Below are positions 27,701-38,876 of a stretch of DNA of 64,000 nucleotides, piece after piece (the stretch's first letter is position 1; every line of letters begins with the position of its first letter). The notes under the pieces were generated by a model that had not been told where the DNA came from, did not search any database, and was given only the letters and a program-made list of their open reading frames with translations. This DNA comes from Tetranychus cinnabarinus (taxonomy: Eukaryota; Arthropoda; Arachnida; Trombidiformes; Tetranychidae). The stretch covers positions 1,240,001-1,304,000 of the forward strand of contig WHVY01000007.1 of the NCBI GenBank assembly GCA_022266195.1, written 5' to 3'. A program made the translations under genes and the position numbers.

Positions 27701-28376
27701 AAATCGAAAAAAGGAAAAGAACGAATATGAGATTGATGAAAAGGAAAAGATTTTTCTTTTAATTTCGAGAAGCAACCTTGCAGTGGAAACCTATTATTAA
27801 ACCAATGCCATCAATTGATCGTTTTTTCACCTTCTTAGACTCTACTCTGCCCCAGCAACCTAATGACTTTGCTCGCCTCACTTGAACACAGACAATGTTG
27901 TGATGATTATGACGAGTGAAAAACATTTGAACATTTAGACTGTCAAAAAGTGTCTCATTATTGGTCCATCACGAAACAGCTCAAGATGATGAAGCTTTAT
28001 TGAAGCAATGCCATTAATAAACTTGCACTTGCTTCTTTTACAAAATGAACGCAAATTTGGCAAAAAGAAAGAAAAGAAAGACCAAAGAAGATGAACCAGG
28101 AAAAAAAAACTAAATGCAACTGCAAGACACTCATCATCATTTTGAAGCAACACCAAGTAATTGAAATAATATTAAAGAGAAAAGAAACATTTTCTTCAAA
28201 TCTTTACACTCGATTCCTCAAAGACTTTACATCTTTTCCGCAAACATGGAGTGACATTTTGCCATCTTTTTCCCTCTCATGGAGACTGTATAATTACATG
28301 AATAATCTTAATGTGAGGTCTGAATGTCTTTCATGTTTATCCATTTCTCTTTCCTTATCAAACATTATCTTTCATT

Positions 28377-28399
28377 ATCATCATCATCATCATCATCAT
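28377..28399 (+). repeat. (ATC)7-8 microsatellite
   Basis: Uninterrupted ATC units. This is the same trinucleotide family as the (GAT) tract at 22.3 kb, on the opposite strand. Confidence 0.95.
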
Positions 28400-31300
28400 T
28401 ACCATGGGATGTAGGGAATAAAAATAATGTTAAATGGATGCAAAAGAAGAAAAAATGAAACGGAAATAATGTTTAAATTCAATTTAAACATTATCTTTAT
28501 TCAGAATGAATTACATTGTTACAGACAACAACAAAAACATTGACAACATTGGAAAACATTGGATATTATCAAGTTTCCCATTGAACCAGTCATCATCATC
28601 ATCACCATCAAACCCATTATCATGACCATTAACAGCGTTTCTCATTAAAGCTTTCGTTGAACCAAATCAATTTAAATTTCATTTTGCATAAAATTAAATA
28701 AGTCAACTCAATTAACTGATTTGTCAGTAAATTTTTTAATTAAAACCTCATTTTCTTTCATCAAAACTCACAGTTAGTAAAAACGTTTTTCCTCGTTTTA
28801 CCTTTTCTCTCACCTTTCCAATTGGTCCTTTTCAAACAAATTAATTTGGTTAATCAATGAATGCACATTTAATGTCACTTTACTTTCATTGATCCCACGA
28901 GGCCAATAATTGATGGAAAAATTCATTTTCAAAGTTGACCATTATTTGCTCATTAAACCTTTAAAAGTGAACAAAATTGAATAATCAACTTTTCATGTTG
29001 ATCATGAATTATGAGCCAATTAAAACGAGATTGGAAAAGATGAAAACAAAGTGAAGGGTTGATTTAAAGTTTTCAAGTTTAATGATAAATGTGAGGAGAA
29101 AAAAAAGTGTTTGATTAAAGTTAATTGCTTTTAGTTGTTAGTAAATTGAAGGCAAAGGAAAAAAGGTTCAATTTAAAGTAAAATTTTAAACTAAAAATTG
29201 AATCATTATCCTGATGTAACCATGGAAATGTGGGATAATAAAGATGACGATAAGAAGATAAAGAGATGAAGATGATAAAAGATGGAGAGCAAGTCGAGTG
29301 AAAAATATTTTGCTTGGAAGAGAGGAAAAAGAGAGAAAAGGGAAAAATGTTGAAACTTGTTTGCTTACAATTTATAAAACAATTTGCTTCGAGTTACAAG
29401 ATGATAATGATGATGATAAATGGGAGCTGAAAGAAAATGATAAAGCCAAGGAAACGGAAATGAGGAGAAAGTAAACATTTTTCCAGAGAAAAGGAAATTT
29501 TTTCTTTTTCTTTTTTACCTTTTTTTTACTTCGATTAAAGTTATCACTTTTGGAAAGTAATTTTTTTGTTTAAATAAAATTGCTTTTGGTTCGAGTTGCT
29601 TTGGTTAAACTTTTTGTCATTTTGCCTTTCTAGTTGAACTTTGGTTTTTTTCACTTTACTCTTGATCAAATTCAAGTTTAAAGGTTGAGTGACAATTGAC
29701 TTTAATGTAATTTAATGTTAATTGTTGTTCAAATGTGCCTTTATTCAGAGGTCCAAATGTGAATCCAGTTGATGAAATGGTTTGACAAGTTGATTAGTTG
29801 ACTTTACCTTCAACTTGATCAAAGTCAATTAGATTATTTAAAAGTGCAAAATGTTGATCAATGCTCATTACAACTTCAAGTCACAATATCTCGTTCAACT
29901 AACTCCATTAACATTGAACCATTTACTCTCATCGTCCTCACTTCGACTTGAAGCAACTTAAGAAGTTAATTGATTCATCATTTCAGCCAATTATGAAGTT
30001 TATCATTCAATTGGCGACTTGAGCAATTGGTACAAAAGTGTCGGTAAACGATGTAAAAAGGAAAACAAAAGAAAATGAAAAAAAAACTTTTGGTCAACAA
30101 TTAAAGCTTTTCATCAGCAATTGCGCCTCAATAATCACATTTAATTTCAATTTTCACCCAATTTTCACAATCTTGCTGTTCATGTTGAAGAGCAAAAAAT
30201 GGAGAAAATGTTATCATTCTTTCAGTTTCCTTTGACCTTTTTTTTCTAGATTATTGGTTCATCAAATTTTCTGTCAACATTTATCATCCATTTTGGTCAT
30301 CATCTCACAGAATCCATGGAAAGAGAAGAGAAGCAAAAAATGGACTCACACCCTGTTGTCTTGTTTTCATTTGTTGTTGCCTGTCATCTTCATCTTCCAT
30401 CATCATTATCTTCATCAACTTCTTTGCGTGTATCAATAGACTTTCTTCTCATTCCTTTTTGACCAAAGACTAAGCGTGTTTAGCACTCAACGATCAACTT
30501 GATTGGGTTAACAGGTCATTAGGGAAGGTCAACATAAAGCTCCAGTTGAGGTTTTACATTTTTTTGGATGCAACTTTTTTCTCTTCTTTTGCTCTTCTCT
30601 TTGCTCTTCTTTTTTTTGTTGCTCTGGTTAAACATCACCAACCTTGACTTGGCTCAATAGATTATCTTTGCTGATGCAATTGATGATGATGATGTACTTT
30701 TTATGGCTCAAATCATCTGCTCAACAATCAAAGTCTAATCCAATTTTGTGGTTACCATCCAAGTTTTAATCACATCTGATCACATTAATTTGATCAATCA
30801 TGTTTGCCTTGAAAATTAAATGACTCAAAGAGAAGGCCAAAAAGTAAAAGGAGAAGAAAAAAAGTGAAAGGGAAAAATCATGCAATCACCATAATCAACT
30901 ACTTATCCTCATCATCATCAACCTAATTTCATTTTCATCTTTTCTCTTGGTTCCTTTCCATTTCCGTTTCAATCAAATATCATTTCTGTTGCAACTTTTT
31001 GTTTCTCGTTTCATCCATTATCATTACATTATGGAAACAATTGTTTCAATTATAACCAATTATGTAAATGAAACATAACAACGGGATAACGATTTCAATC
31101 ATTTCTCGTTTTTTTCATCGTTTTTTTGCTCTTTTCACCCAAAAGACATTTGCAACATAACAATTGAGAGATTTTGCTGAGCAATTCTTTTTATTCATTA
31201 ATAAAGGTTAACGTTTTGCCGATCAATTTCAATTTGTAATGGAACACACAAGGAAACATTGAAACATTCAACATGATATTAAACATGACAAAATGGTTTG

Positions 31301-32424
31301 AGCTGTTCAGTTTGATAATAAAAATGCATCATTTTAACATTTAAATAATTCAATATTGAAAAGGTGAACAAAATTGCAACTTTGCTCAGTTTTAACAACT
31401 CTTGACCAACAATGAATGTTCAATTTTTTTCTTTTCTCTTTCAATAAAATTCATTGGCAGCTTTTGAATTTTCATGGAAACTCACAGGAGAAGAAGCGAA
31501 GAATTTTCAGGTTCGTTTAGAGTTGGGTTCTCGGGGCAAGTGGAGAAACTTTTTCCACTTGTAAAGTCGACTTTCACAGAATTCATTGATTGTTAAGATT
31601 GGTGTTCTTGGAAGGTAAAAAATGATAATAATAGTAGAAACAAGATTCTAATTTTAAACACAAAAAGGAAACCTTTTCTTCTTTTCTTCCTTTCTCAGTC
31701 TAAAATTCAAATTCATCCAACCATGATACTCTCTTTCCGTTTTCTGATCTCTTCTTCTTCCACCAAAATCATCATTCTTTTTACTCGATCTTTTTTCACT
31801 CAACTTTTTAACCTTTAGACAGCTCTTAACATTGAACGCAGGGTAAAGAGTTTATTGTAATCAGTTAATCAATTTCATAGGTAAAACCAAAAGAAAAGGA
31901 AACAATTTATTTTAAGCTTTTTTCGTGGCTTCAAAAGATGGACCAGATTTACTTTTATTTTTTACCTCAATTCAGTTGATAATCGAATTTGAGGAAAAGT
32001 TTTTTTCTTCTTGTCCAATTGGCCGTCATTGTCCTTTTCGACTGTACGCTAAACTGAGGAATCAGGAACTCGGGTTATTCTCGTATATTGAGTGGATCTT
32101 TGAAAGCTCCAACTCATTCAGATTGAAATCTAATGAATCGCTTTTAGCAGAATCTCGGTTTTCATAGATTGGCCTTTCAAGATCTTTTTCTGCCATTCTC
32201 AGTTCTTCAGTTTTTCAAGTGATTTTATTTCGATTGATTTGTAAGTTTTTTCTTTATTAATTTTACTTTTACTAATTGCATTTGATTATCTTGAACACTA
32301 TGATTCTAAATGTGAAGGATGCTAGCCAAATCTGTAGTGAATTTTATGGCAATTTTACAAAATATTCCCAGACAACTTTCCACGATTAAGTCAAGATCAC
32401 ACAAAAATTGCATCTCTTCACAAA

Positions 32425-32607
32425 TCAGTTGAGCCACTGTACCATAAGATCTTCAGTGATTCCATCTGTACTTTCTTTCCAAATTATTCCTGGATTATAC
32501 TTACTGTCATAATCATCTTGTTCTCCATGGAGCAGTTCGATAAGAACTGCATCTGCATTTATCACTATCTTGACATTCCACTTATCTGAAGGCTCTTTTC
32601 CGTGCCC
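32425..32607 (-). pseudogene. Coding-like fragment beside the foldback element
   Basis: A 60-codon minus-strand frame without an ATG runs between a TAA just upstream (32611-32613) and a TGA at 32425-32427. It reads GHGKEPSDKWNVKIVINADA, then VLIELLHGEQDDYDSKYNPG, IIWKESTDGI and TEDLMVQWLN. The mixed, balanced composition is quite unlike the chance frames around it. On the other side of the foldback element a second minus-strand stretch (about 33040-33100; DVKFLDDGIFTLLDVDSL) is also open, so the element may have landed in an already decaying gene. I do not recognise the protein with confidence. A transposase or a host gene relic are both possible. Confidence 0.4.
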
Positions 32608-32631
32608 TAATTATTTTACTATATTTATCTT

Positions 32632-33035
32632 ACAAGGGAAGTGAGGTAAGTGGTACGGTTAAAATCGGATAAAAAGTGTATAATTCTATTGATCATGATG
32701 AAAATAGTTGGTTACCGTACAAAGTTGAGAACGCAATTGTCCTTTTCTACCTCGAAATCCGATCATTGCTTTTCAAAACGCATAAAGCCATAGCGATAAG
32801 TTGAAATTGTGTAACTTACCTCAGAACTAAACTTTTGAATTTGTTGAAAAGTCAAAAGTTATGATTTTATTCACTATGGCTTTATGCGTTTTGAAAAGCA
32901 ATGATCGGATTTCGAGGTAGAAAAGGACAATTGCGTTCTCAACTTTGTACGGTAACCAACTATTTTCATCATGATCAATAGAATTATACACTTTTTATCC
33001 GATTTTAACCGTACCACTTACCTCACTTCCCTTGT
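32632..33035. mobile_element. Foldback/MITE-like element with perfect 162-bp arms
   Basis: The left arm 32632-32793 is the exact reverse complement of the right arm 32874-33035, around an 80-bp loop. The ends read CAAGGGAAGTGAGGTAAGT inwards from both sides. Each end is flanked by TTA, which would be a 3-bp target duplication around a 402-bp element (32633-33034). A TTA target and long inverted ends fit non-autonomous DNA transposons, with PIF/Harbinger the best-known superfamily using TWA targets. The terminal sequence itself does not settle the superfamily. The perfect identity means recent formation or insertion. It contains no coding frame. A transcript through it would form a 160-bp hairpin. 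Confidence 0.85.
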
Positions 33036-34747
33036 TAGTGAATCAACATCTAGTAGCGTGAAGATACCGTCATCTAAAAATTTTACATCCAGAAGAGATT
33101 TAAAAAAACTAAAATTTGTGATTCAACAAAATTAACTTAAGTGAAAAATTATTCTGCAATTTTTATATCAAAAACATGAAGTTTTATTTACACAGAAAAT
33201 AGTTTATTACTGTTCATCTTGCATAATGATGTATTGTGAACTTTTATCAGAGCGGTGTACGAACTGATTCGTATACTTTCAGCATCAATTCCATTGTATA
33301 AATTAATTTGTCGGAGTAATGGAAAAATGCTTTTGTCTTTTGACTGGAACAAAACAATATAAGATTTCTTTTTGATTGATTTATTCTGATAGTTTCCCTG
33401 ACGATTTGATCTACAACCCGTTTAACCCACTCAGTCAACGTGAAATTCAACCTTTTTTCAACATTTTATTTGATCGTTTCAATAGCAAAGTAAAAACGCA
33501 ATGACTTCAGCTTATCTGTCAATGTGCTTGCACAGTGTTTGCCAATTGATAGACAATGTTTCAACAGGTTTCAATGGATAAAGTCAATAGCTTCATTTGA
33601 AGTAAGCTAATGTAAATACATTTTGTTTATGTATCAATAAATTGAGTCAAAAAATGAAATAAAAGGAGAAAGTTTCATTCTCTATTAAATTGCCATGAAG
33701 CAAAGTAAATAGTGATGATGATATATGACTTTATTTATCAAAAATTTTCAATGTTTGATTTAATCATTGATATCTTCAAATTTTATAGTTTCAACATTTA
33801 TCATCCTTTCTTCCCTTTCATCCCACACGAAAGCAACACAGTCTGAAAAGCTTCAACAAATCAATAACGATCGAGAATTGTTGATTCTCTTCAATCAGAA
33901 AAGTTTCAAGCGAAAAACTTTCCTAGAAATGCTGATCAACTAGGCAATCCTGAACAGCACAGATCACTAAATGAACATCGAAACATCCCTTTAAACAGCC
34001 ACAAAAAGATCAATGAAATTGATTCCAACTTGCTCGGAAGCTTGAATTTTTAAAGTCTTTTCGTCCTCATGTCCGAGACGATAACAAGGTCAAAATAATA
34101 CTTCAGTGCAGTTGGAATGATGATGCTACCAGAAGGCATTTATAGTGTTGAGTTGGACAAGTTGATTAGTCTTTGTACAAGTTTTGCAAAAAACAAGAGT
34201 TATTGGGGAAAAGTTGTAACTCTAATCATCAATTTGTTTCATGGAAAGTTGTACTGAATCATTTGGAGAAAACAAATCAATTGAATCTTTTAATCTCTCT
34301 GCTTTTGAGGTTTTTGTGTTTCTATTTTATCCGACCAAATCCATGGCAAGTCTTTATCCGTCCAACTAAATAGTCTTACCATTTTGTCTCGTACCTTGAT
34401 CCTGTCCAATCAATCGTAACTCAAACCTTCTAACTTTGTCTCCATTGTGAAGCAAAAGGCAAACTTGATTATAAGTTGAGTCAACCTTTTTGTTTTCAGT
34501 GTTACACTTTTCTCATTGCGTTGCAAGAAAAAATATTTTGAAGTTAAACATAAACTTTCAGACATCTTCAACTGTTAATCATGAAATTTGAAGCCATTAA
34601 AACAAGAAAAGAGTCTTCAAAAAACTCTACTTTATCCAACTGTCAACCAGCTAATGATATCCAAAAGATAAAAATGATGAGGAAATGTTTTTTTAGCAAA
34701 ATTCATAATTCAGTTGTAAAAGCAAAAACGATATTTTTAGCTATTTT

Positions 34748-35254
34748 AAGTGATAGTTAAACCTCTACATCGAGCTGTTAATGAGATACAACTTGAGGGT
34801 GAAGCCCGAGTCATCTCATAACTGCGACATTTTGTTTGGCATAGGTTTGAAAGTCATCAAAGAAAAGGCCATTTTTCGAAAAATCGTCGAAGCCGGAAAA
34901 GTGGTTCATTCTTGTGGCAAACTTAAACAGGTCGAACAAAAAGCGCCATTTTTCTATGTCGAACGGTAGTTGCGAGTTGGTAGCCTTCAAAAATCCGACC
35001 TATTGGTTGATACACCTTGTAAAAATGTAACCATTTGATTGATCCTGGTTGCCTTAAAAAATGGTTTGATCACTTTTCTGAAGACAACCAGTTTGCTCAA
35101 AAGAATGAGAAAATTACAAAAAAGCATGTTTAGATTAAATATTGGTCTAAGTCAGTTAAACCACAATATCTCGAAGTTATGGGATGAAACACTTGGCTTC
35201 GTCCTAGCAGCTTATGTCTCGTAACTTTTCGCTGCAGTGGTTCAACTATCACTT
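34748..35254. mobile_element. Putative non-autonomous element with ~33-bp inverted ends
   Basis: The left end starts AAGTGATAGTTAAACC. The right end, read on the other strand, starts AAGTGATAGTTGAACC. The similarity continues with gaps of one or two mismatches to about 33 bp (…CGA…TTA). The interior (~440 bp) is base-balanced compared with its surroundings and has no long frame. A direct repeat of about 42 bp (34663-34706 and 35255-35295, core AAAATGATGAG…TTTTT…CAAAATTCAT) flanks the region. The right copy abuts the element end, but the left copy stops 41 bp short, so a tandem duplication is also possible. Confidence 0.45.
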
Positions 35255-36030
35255 GAAAGATGAAAATGATGAGATGTTTTTTTTTCAAAATTCATTTCTT
35301 CTTTGGAAACCTTTTCTCTTTTCTTTGATTTTCCCATCATTCTTTTATTATTGCTTCTTCTTCTTTAGTTTTTCACTCCATTAACTTTTCATCTGAGGTT
35401 AAGTTATTGGAAATTTTGATAAACCATGAGAAAAGATGAAATGAAATCGAGGAACGAAATTGTCTTCAAATTATCATAAGTAAATGTTTTTCTTTCTTCT
35501 GTTAAGTTGATTAGATGGAATGGTTGAAGAGCTCAAGCTGAGAAAATGATTTCAACGATATTATTGAAACATGAAGAGATTGGCGAAACGGAAATGAACA
35601 TCTTTTAATGAAAACAAATTAAAAAAAAAATATTGACAGAGTAAAGAAGATGAGAAGAAATTATTCTTTTTTCATCATTTTTACCCAAAGATGATTTGAA
35701 TTGCAATATGAAAAATGGAAATGAACATTTCAAGTTTCCAATTGCTCATTTAAATAATAATCGTGAAACTGGAAGAAGGAGAAAACCCAAGTGAAACAAA
35801 TTTGATTCTCAATAATCATTCATTCCAAATCATTGTTTACATACTTGATCAAGTTGAAAGGGAAAGAGTGGAAAAGAAGTGGAAAAGTTGAAGAAAAATT
35901 GGAAACAAAATATTTGATTTATTAATATTTACTAATGATGAATTTAATATTAAACTTTTGCTTGAAACACAAGTTGAAATTGTTTTCCATTGCTTGTGAG
36001 TAGAGACAAAGTTTATTACGTTTTAGTCGA

Positions 36031-36053
36031 TTCTTTCTTCTTCTTCTTCTTCA
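36031..36053 (+). repeat. (TTC)n microsatellite
   Basis: A run of TTC units. Similar shorter tracts occur near 42163 and 43260. Confidence 0.9.
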
Positions 36054-36841
36054 TCAAATTATCATTTCCACCAAATACAAAGTGATCAGAGGGAACAAAG
36101 TTCACCATGAACATGAATTTTATCCAATCATGATTCGAGGAGAAGAATGATGAGGGAAAGAAACTTTTCCTGCGAGAATACATTTTGTTGTCTTTTTTAT
36201 TCTTTCATCTGCTTTTTTCTTCTTCCATTCTGCCTTTTCTGTTTATCAAATCTTCAAAGACAAGTATCGATATGAAATGTTTCCTCGGGCAGTTTAATAA
36301 TCTTATTACATTATATACATGGTTGATATTATTTGATGAAAATGTTTTCGTTTGATGAACAAGAAGGAGCAACGACAAGAGTTGAAATCTACAAAATCAT
36401 CGACTTTTTCAATCTCACAGAATTCATCAATTTTTCATCTTGAAATCGAAGAAACTTCTGAAGGTTCTGCTCAGAAATTTCTTCGTTTTAACATTCACAC
36501 AAAACTTTGGAACTTTCGAGAGATGAATTGAATATTGACGGCATCCACAGCACAATTGACCAAGAGCAAGAATGCATGCTCAAATTGTAACTTCTTGTTT
36601 CTTGCAGACCAGAAGAAACAGTTTAACAGAAGACAAAGTCAGAGAACTAAACTGTTTAAGATAACTTCCATTAACGAACAATTTTCGTTTTCAAACTATG
36701 ACGATTTACCATCTTTCAGTTTGTTGTAGATTAATTTGATGATTACAAGTTACGGAACTTCTATTCTTTCTCACTTTCAATGCGTCTTATTCATGCAGGC
36801 TTATTAAATGATGGTCAGAATATATGATACAATGTATTTGG

Positions 36842-37612
36842 ATTCAGAATATCAATTTTCTCTTTTTTTGTCTTTGCCGCTTTACTTTTTCATTACCCAG
36901 AATCTCTCATTCACTTGACCTTTTTATTGTTGATTAGCATTTAATTAAACTGTTGACTGTTCAATATTATAATATGATGATGATGAATAATTTTTACGCA
37001 ACAAAATTGCATTGAATTTTGATTACATAGGAATCAATCAAGATTAAAGTGTTGATGGAAAAGTCAATGAAAGTTGATAATTCAATTAGTTTAACTGATT
37101 TCATTTAAAATTGAAAATGTTTTTCTGCTTAAACTTACCAATTTGTGAATCACCGTTAATTGGACTAATCAAAGTTGGTAAAAGAAGTGTCGACAAAATT
37201 AGAAACATAATTGAAAATGTAAATCCTTGAATTGTTATGCTTTTATCCAATGTTTAATGATGAACAAATTTTCTCAATTAAAATCACTTTATGTTTAGTT
37301 GATCATTGAAAGGTAAAACAATTGAACATTAATAGTTTATTGGGATTGATTGGATAACTATTGAACAAGAAAAGGTGTTAATTTGTTGAATTACTTTTTC
37401 TTTTTCACTTTTCTGTTAACTTTAATAATAACATCATGTTGTATCATAATACTAGGCAAGATAAGAAGTGATTGTCAGATTTTCATCTCATCGTTTCAGC
37501 ATCTTCTTAACCTCCTCCTCTTCATCATCACAGTTTATACCTTTAAATGCTCATGCACCATCTATTGGGATGGAAACAAAGTTATTCCAAGTTGACTGAT
37601 TAACAATGATCT
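36842..37612 (-). repeat. Inverted duplication, left arm (dpr 5' region)
   Basis: This arm matches the reverse complement of 38877-39648. From about 37107 to 37612 I saw no difference between the arms. This block includes the signal exon, its donor and about 400 bp of upstream DNA. Outside it, towards 36842, the arms differ by many substitutions and by a 16-bp block present only in the right arm, just inside intron 1. A 70-residue hydrophobic frame appears identically in both arms (37383-37595 here). It lies antisense to the presumed 5' leader in T-rich sequence and I do not call it a gene. The inner boundary is sharp, just after the AACAATGAT at 37602-37610. Confidence 0.93.
37139..37208 (-). 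CDS. Probable dpr-like exon 1 (signal peptide), left arm copy
   Basis: An ATG at 37208 opens 23 codons plus one base and ends at a consensus donor, ATTG|GTAAGTTT (GT at 37138-37137). The peptide starts MFLILSTLLLPTLIS and continues PINGDSQI, which is a classical signal peptide with a plausible cleavage after PING. The exon ends in phase 1, exactly what exon 2 at 13136 needs: the joint codon G+GC gives Gly. Strand, order and phase fit a three-exon start of one secreted Ig protein across a 24-kb intron. That connection is inferred and would need RNA evidence. An identical exon exists in the right arm of the inverted repeat on the other strand. A TATAAA lies about 325 bp upstream on this strand (37534-37539), but its role is unproven. 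Confidence 0.6.
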
Positions 37613-38197
37613 GACCTCTTTTGAGCAAAAGCATCAGAATTAACTTCAGGTTATCTTTAACTGCAAACTCGAAACTTCTCCAATTTTTCGCTTTCAGGTT
37701 CGAGATCAATCTCATAGAGTTGGCTTCGGTTTTTATATCGATAATTAGCTAATATTTCTCTTGAATAGATTATAATTAATTGCTGACGGTTCCGGTATTT
37801 CAATTCACGCATCAATTGGCTTTTTTGTTCAAAACTTGAATCATCAGACTTCGCAATTAATTCAAATTGAAATTGTTTTCAATTTAAACCCAGCTCATTT
37901 CAATTTGAGATTTTTTGTCGATCTTATTTGTAATACTTTACCTACATTGCAAGAGAAATGTTTCGCTCGCTCTCTGATGAGTCCGCTCAAGTTTTCTCAT
38001 CAGTAGCAACCGCTGCTGAGGAGCAAACAAAAAATTTTACAGTTTAAGTGCGCAAAGTAGCGATCAATTTCCCGCTTAAAATACAGTAACCTAGTCAACT
38101 CAAATCTTGTCTAGAGAGAGAGCACATGAAGGTAACACGCAGAATGATTGCCTCTTCGCCTTTGTATGTCATAAATGTTAAATTATTTTTAGAATAT

Positions 38198-38275
38198 TAA
38201 CCACTAGCTCAGTGGTTGAAGAGTTAGACAAGATAATAAGTTTACTAGAAAATCGTTAATTCGAGGCATTTGATT
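38198..38275 (+). pseudogene. tRNA-like relic or head of a tRNA-derived SINE
   Basis: TAGCTCAGTGG at 38205-38215 is a perfect tRNA A box (D arm), followed by TTGAAGAGTTAG as in a D loop and stem. A degenerate B-box-like ATTCGAGGC lies about 43 bp further, the usual tRNA spacing. The acceptor and T stems do not fold well, so this is not a working tRNA. It could be a decayed tRNA or the 5' part of a SINE, about 125 bp upstream of the 5S gene. The evidence is modest. Confidence 0.3.
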
Positions 38276-38398
38276 GAAAAGTTTTCTATGCATATTTTCA
38301 TTGTTAGAATTTAGAGTTAGAGCTTGAAGAAAAAATATTCAGATTGGCTGTTGAAATAAGTCTTTATGTTTATATGGCAGTATTGAGCCATTTTCATC

Positions 38399-38516
38399 GT
38401 CTACGACCATACCAGACTGAAAACACCGGATCCCGTCCGATCTCCGAAGTTAAGCAGTTTCGGGCCGGGTTAGTACTTGGGAGGGAGACCACTTGGGAAC
38501 CCCCGGTGTTGTAGAC
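38399..38516 (+). rRNA. 5S ribosomal RNA
   Basis: This 118-nt gene shows the standard animal 5S order: GTCTACGACCATACCA at the 5' end, then GATCTCCGAAGTTAAGCAG, GTTAGTACTTGG and GGGAGACCAC, and a 3' end GTTGTAGAC that pairs with the 5' end. The internal control region (box A-like AGTTAAGCAG and box C-like AGACCAC) is present. A run of six T at 38517-38522 follows directly as the pol III terminator. It looks complete and potentially functional. It is a single copy here, whereas 5S genes are usually clustered. It sits in the spacer of the inverted duplication, between the two divergent signal exons. Confidence 0.96.
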
Positions 38517-38522
38517 TTTTTT
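38517..38522 (+). terminator. Pol III T-run terminator of 5S gene
   Basis: Six T residues begin immediately after the GTAGAC end of the 5S RNA, the normal RNA polymerase III stop signal. Confidence 0.85.
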
Positions 38523-38876
38523 GTTTCATGCAACATGAAATAACAAAATTAATCCAAATTTATTGGATATGGGTAGACATTCAAAAACATTAAGGCTTGC
38601 AAATTAATGCGCATCGTTTTTCGTTTCACTTTTTGATGGACTCAGTTTTCATGTCCTTACAAACCTACAAAGTCCTAACTCTTAACTCAAAATTTAAAGT
38701 TTTTTTACAGATTCCTTTCTTAGTAACCTTAATTCTGATTAAGCTTCGACAGTTTTTCGGACATTTAGTCCAATCATGGCTTTCAGGTTGCGTAAAAGTT
38801 TAACTTTAAAATTAAGCTTCTGGAGACTAAAAACTTTCTCGCTTCTTGTTTTGCGTGTAAGCAGTGCTTTGTTGGG

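Larger units (their letters stand above)
13137..37138 (-). other. Inferred dpr intron 1 (24.0 kb) with nested gene and mobile elements
   Basis: Runs from the phase-1 donor of the signal exon to the exon 2 acceptor. Apart from the separately listed items it is AT-rich spacer with many T/C-rich and CAT-type tracts. The stretches 15.4-17.7 kb, 18.5-18.9 kb and 32.2-33.1 kb have more balanced composition and probably contain old repeats. The stretches 13.2-15.3, 19.0-24.4, 24.8-32.2 and 35.3-36.8 kb show nothing I can support as a gene. Confidence 0.5.

Noticed and set aside
28377..28399. Trinucleotide run as a possible CRISPR-like or regulatory array
   Set aside because: It is a plain microsatellite, and the genome is eukaryotic.
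37383..37595. 70-residue hydrophobic frame, repeated identically at 38894-39106
   Set aside because: Its conservation is explained by the inverted duplication. It lies antisense to the presumed leader in T-rich sequence and has no gene-like features.
37964..37999. CTGATGAG … CTCATCAG, first taken as a hammerhead ribozyme core
   Set aside because: The conserved GAAA and third stem are absent. It is only a short inverted repeat.
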